A stretch of DNA of 6,800 bases from Bacillota bacterium (GTDB taxonomy: Bacteria; Bacillota; Clostridia; Clostridiales; Clostridiaceae): positions 1-6,800 of the forward strand of contig JAJYBA010000085.1 of the NCBI GenBank assembly GCA_021779235.1, read 5' to 3'. The notes under the pieces were generated by a model that saw only the letters and a program-made list of their open reading frames with translations, searched no databases and was not told the DNA's origin. Shown here one piece after another: positions 1 through 5,544 of the stretch; within the stretch, counting starts at the first letter, position 1, and the number at the start of each line of letters is the position of its first letter. The position numbers were made by a program, and so were the translations under genes.

Positions 1-235
1 AATCCAGCATAGCTTCTATACTTAAATCGCAATTAGTATGAAAGTTTGCCAAATAATTTTCAGCATGCACTCCTACATCAGTTCTTTCACAGCCTAAAAC
101 CTGCACAGGTTCTCCTGCCATTTTGGTCAAAACACCTTCTATTTTACCTTGAACCGTTAAATCATTATCCTCTTGTTTTTGCCATCCTTTATATCTACTT
201 CCATCAAATTCTAATATCATCTTTAAATTTCTCAT
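1..235 (-). CDS. truA: tRNA pseudouridine synthase, TruA family (5' part only, cut by window edge)
   Basis: The N-terminal 78 residues are visible and the gene runs off the left edge; full TruA proteins are about 240-270 residues. TruA converts uridines 38-40 of the tRNA anticodon stem-loop to pseudouridine in the cytoplasm. The reading begins MRNLKMILEFDGSRYKGWQ, the usual TruA opening, and continues through VQGKIEGVL to ERTDVGVHAENY (residues 50-61). D53 in RTD is the expected catalytic aspartate. The start at 233-235 is supported by an AAAGGCGG ribosome binding site (242-249, minus strand) six bases upstream. The motif is usually GRTDAGVHA, so Glu replaces Gly and Val replaces Ala. With a location outside the ribosomal-protein cluster where truA often sits in Firmicutes, this suggests a second, paralogous copy. 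The family is secure; exact substrate positions are not. Confidence 0.9.
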   Translation of the reverse strand, partial: MRNLKMILEFDGSRYKGWQKQEDNDLTVQGKIEGVLTKMAGEPVQVLGCERTDVGVHAENYLANFHTNCDLSIEAMLD

Positions 236-299
236 GTATATCCGCCTTTAACTTATTTAATTATTCATCATCTTACTTTACCCAATGAACACTTTAATT

Positions 300-326
300 A
301 TAGCTTTACTATCAAAATAAAGCTAT
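300..326 (-). terminator. hairpin between the alpha-glucosidase and truA genes (weak terminator candidate)
   Basis: Perfect 9-base arms ATAGCTTTA (300-308) and TAAAGCTAT (318-326) flank a 9-base loop. The hairpin starts in the alpha-glucosidase stop codon and ends 64 bases before the truA start. On the minus strand it is followed by AATTAAAGT rather than a run of T, so it is a poor intrinsic terminator. It may slow or process the transcript instead. Seen directly: the inverted repeat. Inferred: its role. Confidence 0.4.
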
Positions 327-2047
327 CACATTTTGGATAACTTACGTTCGTTTGCAAGGCAAGCAGGAGAAATTTCATACACCCTTGTTTCATAAGGTCT
401 TAATTTTATACTCTTACTAATCTCTTCGCCTTCCACCTTATAGTTTGATAACAATACCTGCTTTTTGTCATAATCGATATACTCTGGAAATTCAAATACT
501 GGTTCATTTCCAAAGAAATTAACTATAATTAATAGGGTCTGTCCCTCTAATTGTCTTAGATATGCATATATTTCCTCATGTTCCCTATAAATTTCCTGAA
601 AGCTACCATACACTAATGCAGCCTTATTTTTTCTTAAAGCTATCAATTTTTTATAATACTTTAATATGGAGTTTGGATCTTCTACTTGTTCTTCTGCATT
701 AATTTCTTTATAATTTGAGTTAACTTTTATCCATGGTTCACCCGTAGTAAAACCTGCATTTTCACTATTATTCCACTGCATTGGTGTTCTTGAGTTATCT
801 CGTGACATATAGTGTAGTCCTTTTAGATAGTTTTCTTCACTTACTAACCCGCCCTTAACTAAATCCTTGTGTTTATTAGACACAGCCACGTCTCTATAAT
901 CCTCTAATTTAAAGTCCCAAGCATTGGTCATTCCTATTTCATCACCATAATAAATAAAGGGAGTTCCCTTTTGAGTCAGTTGGAGAGTAGCTAACATTTT
1001 TGCAGATTCCTTTAAGTATTTCTTCTCTTCTCCTAGTCTTGATATAGTTCTTGTAGTGTCGTGGTTTGAGTAAAATAGTGGACACCACCCTTCTTCCTCT
1101 GGCCTTACCTGCCATCCACTCATCTTTTCTTTTATATCCGTTATTAAGTTTATAGGTTGCCTTTCCCAATCAGTTTTCCCTCTGCCTACACTATGCATAT
1201 CAAAATGGAAGGTGAAATCTAATTCTCCTTTATCTGTTCCTGTATAAACATGGGCATTGTGATAGCTTATTCCACCAGTTTCACCGATCACTACATGATA
1301 TCCAGTATTAAATACATCTTTTCTTAATTCTTTTAAATAATCATGAACCTCAGGTAGGTTTTGTACATATTTTATAAAGTTGCCATATACATTGCCTTCT
1401 TCTATTATTCCATTAGGAAAGGAATGATCTTTTTCGAGATGGTTAATTGCATCCATTCTAAATCCATCTACACCTTTTCCCATCCAATACTTTATCATAT
1501 GCTTTATTTCTTCTCTTAACTTTTCATTTCTCCAGTTTAAATCTGGTTGCTTCTTAGAGAAAATGTGAAGATAATATTCTTTTGATATTTCATCATATTC
1601 CCAAGCGCTGCCTCCAAAAAATGAGCCCCAATTATTTGGTGGGTTACCATCTTTTCCTTGACTCCATATGTAATAATCTCTATATGGGTTATCTTTACTC
1701 TGTCTACTCATCTCAAACCAAGGATGTTCATCGGAACTATGATTTATTACTAGATCCATTACTAACTTCATTTCTCTATCATGAAGACCTTTAACTAACT
1801 CATCAAAATCCGTAAGTGTCCCAAATTCATTCATTATGTCTCTAAAGTCACTGATATCATATCCATTATCATCATTAGGTGACTTATTTATAGGATTTAA
1901 ATATAGTATGTCTACTCCAAGCTCTTTCAAATAATCTAGTTTTTCTATTATTCCTTTTAAGTCACCTATTCCATCACCATCTGAATCCTTAAAACTTCTA
2001 ACATAAGCCTGATATGCTACTGCTTCTTTCCACCATTTCTTATCCAT
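326..2047 (-). CDS. GH13 alpha-glucosidase, oligo-1,6-glucosidase (GH13_31-like) type
   Basis: A 573-residue cytoplasmic glycoside hydrolase without signal peptide, expected to release glucose from the non-reducing end of short alpha-glucans. All GH13 conserved regions are present: DLVINH (98-103), QPDLNW (167-172), GFRMD (195-199, nucleophile D199), IGETGG (254-259, acid/base E256) and SNHDTTR (327-333, stabiliser D330). DSDGDGIGD at 21-29 is the usual calcium-binding loop. The catalytic positions agree almost exactly with oligo-1,6-glucosidase numbering. Residue 200, just after the nucleophile, is Ala; Val there is typical of alpha-1,6-specific enzymes, so alpha-1,4 activity is possible. 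The family usually has about 555-560 residues. The extra C-terminal tail (after about residue 559) is encoded by the dispersed repeat at 348-380. The start has AGGAGGG (2054-2060) six bases upstream. It probably shares a transcript with the upstream AraC gene. Trehalose-6-phosphate hydrolase is a less likely alternative. Confidence 0.9.
   Translation of the reverse strand: MDKKWWKEAVAYQAYVRSFKDSDGDGIGDLKGIIEKLDYLKELGVDILYLNPINKSPNDDNGYDISDFRDIMNEFGTLTDFDELVKGLHDREMKLVMDLVINHSSDEHPWFEMSRQSKDNPYRDYYIWSQGKDGNPPNNWGSFFGGSAWEYDEISKEYYLHIFSKKQPDLNWRNEKLREEIKHMIKYWMGKGVDGFRMDAINHLEKDHSFPNGIIEEGNVYGNFIKYVQNLPEVHDYLKELRKDVFNTGYHVVIGETGGISYHNAHVYTGTDKGELDFTFHFDMHSVGRGKTDWERQPINLITDIKEKMSGWQVRPEEEGWCPLFYSNHDTTRTISRLGEEKKYLKESAKMLATLQLTQKGTPFIYYGDEIGMTNAWDFKLEDYRDVAVSNKHKDLVKGGLVSEENYLKGLHYMSRDNSRTPMQWNNSENAGFTTGEPWIKVNSNYKEINAEEQVEDPNSILKYYKKLIALRKNKAALVYGSFQEIYREHEEIYAYLRQLEGQTLLIIVNFFGNEPVFEFPEYIDYDKKQVLLSNYKVEGEEISKSIKLRPYETRVYEISPACLANERKLSKM
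348..380 (-). repeat. 33-base dispersed repeat, copy 1 (overlaps the 3' end of the alpha-glucosidase gene)
   Basis: This stretch matches positions 5487-5519 at 30 of 33 bases in the same orientation. The differences are at 358, 359 and 362 (plus-strand G,G,A against A,A,C). Read on the minus strand it begins GTATGAAATTTCTCCTGC and ends TTGCAAACGA. Here it lies inside the coding sequence and encodes residues from about 557 to 567 of the alpha-glucosidase, in the frame ISPACLANER. A hairpin follows 21 bases further along the minus strand (300-326). The similarity is directly visible; that it is a genome-wide dispersed element is an inference. Confidence 0.75.
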
Positions 2048-2076
2048 TCTTATCCCTCCTGTAACCCTCTGTGGCA

Positions 2077-2099
2077 GATAACAATTATCAATTGTTATC
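2077..2099. promoter_or_regulatory. 23-base palindrome upstream of the alpha-glucosidase gene (operator or leader hairpin)
   Basis: Perfect 10-base arms GATAACAATT (2077-2086) and AATTGTTATC (2090-2099) are separated by three bases. The site lies in the 81-base gap between the AraC gene and the alpha-glucosidase gene, ending 16 bases before the latter's ribosome binding site. No T-run follows on the minus strand (it reads TGCCACAGAGGG), so it does not look like an intrinsic terminator. A protein-binding operator or a leader hairpin fits better. No cognate regulator can be named. Confidence 0.5.
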
Positions 2100-2128
2100 C
2101 CCCTCTGAAATTTTTATCTTTATCTTCC

Positions 2129-2800
2129 TTAGGCGTAATTACTATTTCTATACACTGTTGGGGAAACCCCCACTATAGCTTTAAAAGCTCTACTGAAATG
2201 GCTTTGGTCATAAAACCCTAATAAAATTCCAATATATAAAATGCTTTTATCTGTACTCAGTAGCAGCGTTTTTGCTCTATCTATTTTTACTTTTTGTACA
2301 TACCTCATCACTGGAATGCCCATGTGCTTTTTAAAGCAATCGCTTGCATAACCCACAGAAATATTTAAATCCCTAGCTAATCTATCAAGGGACAAGTGAT
2401 TTTCAATATTAACATGGATGTGTTGAAGCATTTTATTAATCATAAAATTGTCAGTGACCTCAATGTCATTTATTAAAATATTAAAATATGCTGTAGCCAT
2501 GCTAATCTCTAAAGCTTGCAACTCATCTAATTTAGTAATAACTTGGATTTTATCATAAAATTTATTATATAGTGGATGAAGCGCACCTTTGGATACACCA
2601 TTTTTTATAATTTCCTTAGTGTATATAGCATTCCAAATAATTAAATCATTTTTTTTATTACTAATTGATTGTCCATTTTCTTTTTCCGCTATATGTTTTT
2701 CTTTTAGGGTGCTTAATACCTTTGGTATATTTTTCGACTCAATTAAAAAGGATATATCATTATTAAAAATATAAATATCAGATTCAAAGGTCTCTAACAT
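2129..2800 (-). CDS. AraC-family transcriptional regulator
   Basis: A 223-residue DNA-binding protein, probably the local regulator of the two flanking GH13 genes. The C-terminal 100 residues form the AraC/XylS domain. The first helix-turn-helix is at about 136-161 (LSLDRLARDLNISVGYAS...). The second is at about 186-218 and contains the family signature GFYDQSHFSRAFKAIVGVSP. The N-terminal 120 residues hold a poorly conserved helical region with NGVSKGALHPLYNKFYDKI (67-85) and an MATAYFNIL segment. A similar arrangement occurs in Firmicute AraC proteins that control sugar genes. It is shorter than many AraC regulators (about 280-400 residues) and has no recognisable cupin domain, so its effector is unknown. 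The start is supported by GAGGTG (2807-2812) six bases upstream. It is transcribed away from the GH13_20 gene and toward the alpha-glucosidase gene, the usual position of a local regulator. Confidence 0.9.
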   Translation of the reverse strand: MLETFESDIYIFNNDISFLIESKNIPKVLSTLKEKHIAEKENGQSISNKKNDLIIWNAIYTKEIIKNGVSKGALHPLYNKFYDKIQVITKLDELQALEISMATAYFNILINDIEVTDNFMINKMLQHIHVNIENHLSLDRLARDLNISVGYASDCFKKHMGIPVMRYVQKVKIDRAKTLLLSTDKSILYIGILLGFYDQSHFSRAFKAIVGVSPTVYRNSNYA

Positions 2801-2839
2801 ATTTTACACCTCTTTATTTTTGATAAAAATCTTGTTTTA

Positions 2840-2876
2840 ACTTTAACATCTTTAAAAAATAAGGTCAATAATAACA
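2840..2876 (-). promoter_or_regulatory. candidate promoter(s) for the AraC gene
   Basis: Two options are visible on the minus strand. One is TTGACC (2863-2868) and TAAAGT (2840-2845) with a 17-base spacer. The other is an extended -10, TGTTATTAT (2868-2876), with no good -35. They overlap, so at most one may be the main start. These are matches to sigma-70/sigma-A consensus only and are weakly supported. Confidence 0.3.
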
Positions 2877-2889
2877 CTCAAAATCACAT

Positions 2890-2918
2890 AGTATATGTAC
2901 ATGTTTTATGAAGTATAT
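2890..2918 (+). promoter_or_regulatory. paired AGTATAT direct repeats, candidate AraC-type binding sites
   Basis: AGTATAT occurs at 2890-2896 and again at 2912-2918, exactly 22 bases (about two helical turns) apart in the same orientation. A third copy lies at 2968-2974, downstream of the predicted transcription start. The pair lies in the intergenic region between the regulator and the GH13_20 gene and ends where a -35 element should be. AraC-family activators often bind direct half-sites spaced by about 21 bases next to the -35. The repeats are seen; the binding is inferred. The motif is AT-rich, so chance recurrence is possible. Confidence 0.4.
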
Positions 2919-2948
2919 ACAATTAAGACTAAATGGTTATGCTATAAT
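2918..2948 (+). promoter_or_regulatory. extended -10 promoter for the GH13_20 gene
   Basis: TGCTATAAT at 2940-2948 is a perfect extended -10 (TG-N-TATAAT). The upstream -35 region (about 2918-2925, TACAATTA) is poor, which is typical of activator-dependent or extended -10 promoters. Transcription would begin near 2955, giving a leader of roughly 100 bases before the start codon at 3053. Nothing convincing was recognised within that leader. Confidence 0.6.
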
Positions 2949-3052
2949 TGCACCATAAATTCACTAAAGTATATGAAAAATATCCATAGCACTTTATACT
3001 TATTACCTTTTTCCATATGCAAAATTCAAAGATAAAAGTGAGGTAGATAAAA

Positions 3053-4777
3053 ATGAATAAACATGCAATATATCATATTACTGAAACCCCCTACGCTTAT
3101 GGTAAAGATTTAAACACACTAGTGTTAAGAATAAGAACAGCAAAAGATGATATTAAAAAGTGTAATCTACATTATAAAGATAGATATAATTGGTTAGACC
3201 CATACCATATAAAAGAAATGAAAATTACAGCTCAAGCTGACTTGTTTGATTATTTTGAAACAGAAGTATCTGTAGAGAGAAACAGATATAGATATTACTT
3301 TGAACTAGTTGATACAAATAACAATAAACTATATTTCGATGAGAGGGGCTTTAGAGATAGCGCACCAACTCTAAAAGAATTCACGGCTTTTCAATTTGCC
3401 TATTTAGCACAGGGAGATTTATATGAAGAATCTACTTGGCTACAAGAAGCCGTTGTATATCAAATTTTCCCGGACCGTTTCTGTAATGGAGATAAAAGTA
3501 ATGATCCAGAAAATACTTCTATATGGGGCGGCGAAGTAACAACTGAGTCCATGTTTGGCGGAGATCTTCAAGGAATTATTGATAAGTTAGACTATTTAGA
3601 AGAATTAGGTGTTAATTTAGTTTACTTAACTCCAATATTTAAATCTACATCAAACCACAAATACAATACAGCTGATTATTATGACATCGACCCTCAGTTT
3701 GGAACTTTAGACACAGCAAAAGAGCTAATAGAAAAGTGTCATGAAAAAGGAATGAAAATTATTTTTGATGCTATCTTCAATCATTCAGGAAGCGACTTCT
3801 TTGCCTTTGAAGATTTACTAGAAAAACAAGAAGCTTCAAAGTATAAAAATTGGTATTTTGCCGATAGTTACCCAGTTAGTACTGAGAAAATGAACTACTA
3901 CACTTTTGCTAATGACGTAAGTACAATGCCAAAATTGAATACTCATAATAAAGAAGTAAGAGAGTATTTATTAAAGGTAGGAGAATATTGGGTGAAGGAA
4001 ATAGGCATTGATGGCTGGAGGCTAGATGTTTGCGATGAAGTTGATCATGATTTCTGGAGAGCCTTTAATAAAGTAGTTAAAGCAGCCAATAAAGATGCTA
4101 TTATTATTGGAGAAATAATGCACGAAGCAAACTCCTTCTTAAAGGGAGAACAAATGGACAGTATAATGAACTATCCTTTTAAATCTGCCTTAGTGGATTT
4201 CTTTGCAAATAGAAGCATAGCTGTAGAGCAATTTGACGACATACTATCCTTTAACAGAACTCTTTACATGAACAGTATCACAAGACAACTTTGGAATCTA
4301 GTAGGTAGCCATGACACTAAGAGATTTTTAACTGAATGCTGCGATAATGTAGACAGAATGAAGCTTGCAATCGCCTTCCAGTTCTCCTACCAAGGAGTTC
4401 CATATATTTATTATGGAGATGAAATAGGTCTTAACGGTGGTGATGACCCTCAGTGTAGAAAATGTATGATTTGGGATACAGAAAATCAAAACACAGAGTT
4501 ATTTAACTTTTATAAGACTATGATATCTCTTCGAAAAGAAAACAAAGCTCTAATTTATGGCGACTATAAAAAACTTTATTGCAAAGACAATGTATTAGTT
4601 TTTGAAAGAAGTTATGAAGGTGAAACTCTATTAATTGCTATTAACAATAATGATGAAGAGTATACTGTAAAGATATCTTTAGATAACACAGCTGTAGATA
4701 TTTTAACTTCTAAGAAAACTCAATTAAATAATGAGCTAATCTTAGAACCTATGGAATTTAAAATATTTAAATTATAG
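3053..4777 (+). CDS. GH13_20 neopullulanase / maltogenic amylase / cyclomaltodextrinase type enzyme
   Basis: A 574-residue intracellular glycoside hydrolase (no signal peptide), expected to cut maltodextrins, cyclodextrins or pullulan into maltose- or panose-sized products. Residues 1-115 form an N-terminal CBM34-like domain, which in this subfamily helps form dimers. The catalytic barrel spans about 125-500 and a beta-rich C-terminal domain follows. Conserved regions are FDAIFNH (238-244), MPKLN (292-296, the GH13_20 hallmark), GWRLD (321-325, nucleophile D325), IIGE (351-354, acid/base E354) and GSHD (418-421, stabiliser D421). These positions match the subfamily's usual numbering. Residue 356, two after the acid/base, is Met where characterised relatives usually have Trp. 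The start has GTGAGGT (3038-3044) eight bases upstream. It diverges from the AraC regulator and ends 22 bases before a terminator, so it appears monocistronic. The exact member of the subfamily (neopullulanase or cyclomaltodextrinase) cannot be decided. Confidence 0.93.
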   Translation: MNKHAIYHITETPYAYGKDLNTLVLRIRTAKDDIKKCNLHYKDRYNWLDPYHIKEMKITAQADLFDYFETEVSVERNRYRYYFELVDTNNNKLYFDERGFRDSAPTLKEFTAFQFAYLAQGDLYEESTWLQEAVVYQIFPDRFCNGDKSNDPENTSIWGGEVTTESMFGGDLQGIIDKLDYLEELGVNLVYLTPIFKSTSNHKYNTADYYDIDPQFGTLDTAKELIEKCHEKGMKIIFDAIFNHSGSDFFAFEDLLEKQEASKYKNWYFADSYPVSTEKMNYYTFANDVSTMPKLNTHNKEVREYLLKVGEYWVKEIGIDGWRLDVCDEVDHDFWRAFNKVVKAANKDAIIIGEIMHEANSFLKGEQMDSIMNYPFKSALVDFFANRSIAVEQFDDILSFNRTLYMNSITRQLWNLVGSHDTKRFLTECCDNVDRMKLAIAFQFSYQGVPYIYYGDEIGLNGGDDPQCRKCMIWDTENQNTELFNFYKTMISLRKENKALIYGDYKKLYCKDNVLVFERSYEGETLLIAINNNDEEYTVKISLDNTAVDILTSKKTQLNNELILEPMEFKIFKL

Positions 4778-4798
4778 AAGCGTTTGAAGTACTAAAAT

Positions 4799-4845
4799 TA
4801 AGCCAATGATATTAAAAATGTCATTGGCTTATGTTATAATTTTTA
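4799..4845 (+). terminator. intrinsic terminator of the GH13_20 gene
   Basis: Perfect 11-base arms (4799-4809 and 4821-4831, TAAGCCAATGA and its complement) enclose an 11-base loop. They are followed by the T-rich TGTTATAATTTTTAT. The hairpin begins 22 bases after the stop codon. The T-run is interrupted at its start, so efficiency is uncertain, but the shape and position are right. Confidence 0.75.
4832..4840 (+). promoter_or_regulatory. candidate extended -10 promoter for the deformylase-like gene
   Basis: TGTTATAAT fits an extended -10 (TG-N-TATAAT) and lies immediately behind the terminator stem. The -35 region would fall within the hairpin loop (about 4812-4817, TTAAAA) and is poor. Transcription would start near 4847, some 68 bases before the deformylase start codon. 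The remaining leader is nearly pure A/T, including an 18-base A/T palindrome at 4874-4891. Confidence 0.4.
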
Positions 4846-4914
4846 TCATGTAATAGATTTTAAAATCATATCTTATTTTTTATAAAAAATATAACTGAAA
4901 AAGAGGTATAAAAT

Positions 4915-5325
4915 ATGATAAAACCAATTGTAAAAGACATATTGTTTTTAGGACAAAAATCGGAAGAGGCAACTAAAAATGATATAGTAGTAATTGATGA
5001 TTTAATAGATACATTAAGAGCAAACTTAGAACATTGTGTTGGACTGGCTGGGAACATGATTGGAGTAAAAAAATGTATATTAGTATTTACTGTAGGCAAC
5101 CTTATTGTACCTATGATAAATCCAGTTATATTAAAGAAAGAAAAGCTTTATGAAACAGAAGAGAGTTGTTTATCTTTAATTGGCTTTAGAAAAACAAAGA
5201 GATATGAAATGATAGAAGTGGAATATTTTGATAGAAATTTTAAGAAACAAAAGCAAGTATTTACTGGATTTACGGCACAAATAATTCAACATGAAATGGA
5301 TCATTTTGAAGGTATAATAATCTAA
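4915..5325 (+). CDS. def: peptide deformylase-like protein (Gln to Met in motif 1)
   Basis: A 136-residue cytoplasmic protein of the peptide deformylase family, metal-dependent enzymes that remove the N-formyl group from new proteins. Motif 2 appears as EESCLS (82-87), giving the metal ligand C85. Motif 3 is QHEMDH (125-130), giving ligands H126 and H130 and the catalytic E127. Motif 1, normally GxGLAAxQ, reads CVGLAGNM (41-48): the first Gly is Cys and the catalytic Gln is Met. Motif 2 also has Ser in place of the usual Gly (EGCLS). It is shorter than the main deformylases (about 150-190 residues). From memory, a family of 136-residue Firmicute deformylase paralogues shares the NMIG variant, so this is probably a conserved subgroup rather than decay. 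The start has AAGAGGT (4901-4907) seven bases upstream. It appears to be transcribed alone. Deformylase activity is uncertain. Confidence 0.85.
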   Translation: MIKPIVKDILFLGQKSEEATKNDIVVIDDLIDTLRANLEHCVGLAGNMIGVKKCILVFTVGNLIVPMINPVILKKEKLYETEESCLSLIGFRKTKRYEMIEVEYFDRNFKKQKQVFTGFTAQIIQHEMDHFEGIII

Positions 5326-5366
5326 TTGAATAAGAAACAATTAACTATTGAAACTTGATTTAGATA

Positions 5367-5459
5367 TTTTTTCTTATATTATGCTAACAAAAGTGTACAT
5401 TGCGCAGAATGCATTTCTAGCAATATATACTTTTCGTTATAGCATAATATAAGAAAAAA
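5367..5459. repeat. 93-base near-perfect palindrome between convergent genes
   Basis: The outer 20 bases are perfectly complementary: TTTTTTCTTATATTATGCTA (5367-5386) against 5440-5459. Pairing continues inward, with a three-base indel and two mismatches, to ATTGC (5399-5403) / GCAAT (5420-5424), leaving a 16-base loop that itself contains the palindrome AATGCATT. About 35 base pairs form in all. On either strand the hairpin begins with six T and ends with six A, the opposite of an intrinsic terminator. A weaker outer pair, ATTGAAA (5347-5353) and TTTCAAT (5473-5479), may extend it. It could be a MITE-like element or a structured RNA; no clear target-site duplication was found. Confidence 0.8.
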
Positions 5460-5486
5460 CTCTTAATTAAAATTTCAATTTCGAGC

Positions 5487-5519
5487 TCGTTTGCAAAACA
5501 CGCAGGAGAAATTTCATAC
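5487..5519 (-). repeat. 33-base dispersed repeat, copy 2 (just after the metallopeptidase gene)
   Basis: It matches copy 1 (348-380) at 30 of 33 bases, same orientation. On the minus strand it begins 25 bases after the stop codon of the VWA/metallopeptidase gene and is followed 27 bases later by the 93-base palindrome (5367-5459). Here it is non-coding. Both copies thus sit at the 3' end of a minus-strand gene and are followed by a hairpin, although the flanking sequences beyond the 33 bases differ. Confidence 0.75.
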
Positions 5520-5544
5520 TTTATTGTCTGTATATCTACAGTTC

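Noticed and set aside
46..288. An 80-codon open frame on the plus strand
   Set aside because: It lies antisense to the clear TruA coding sequence, extends past its start region, has no ribosome binding site and resembles nothing.
298..378. A 26-residue frame MKFLLLALQT... on the minus strand, and a 16-residue equivalent at 5467-5517
   Set aside because: Both arise from the shared repeat read out of frame, and diverge completely outside it. Neither has a convincing ribosome binding site, so they are likely repeat artefacts.
942..1794. Open frames inside the alpha-glucosidase gene (942-1169 minus, 1582-1794 plus)
   Set aside because: They overlap a coding sequence with complete conserved motifs and show no family features or start signals.
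2077..2099. Similarity of GATAACAATT to half of the E. coli lac operator
   Set aside because: The other half and the centre differ, and no LacI-family gene is in the window. The half-match is short enough to be chance.
4770..4790. AGAAGCGTTTGAAG resembling a catabolite-response (cre) site
   Set aside because: It has several mismatches to the consensus and overlaps the end of the GH13_20 gene rather than a promoter.
4874..4891. 18-base A/T palindrome before the deformylase-like gene
   Set aside because: It consists only of A/T runs in an A/T-rich leader, so a chance palindrome is likely and no function can be argued.
5367..5459. Integron attC site or ordinary bidirectional terminator
   Set aside because: The core attC motifs are absent, there is no integrase, and the T-to-A polarity of the hairpin is opposite to that of a terminator.
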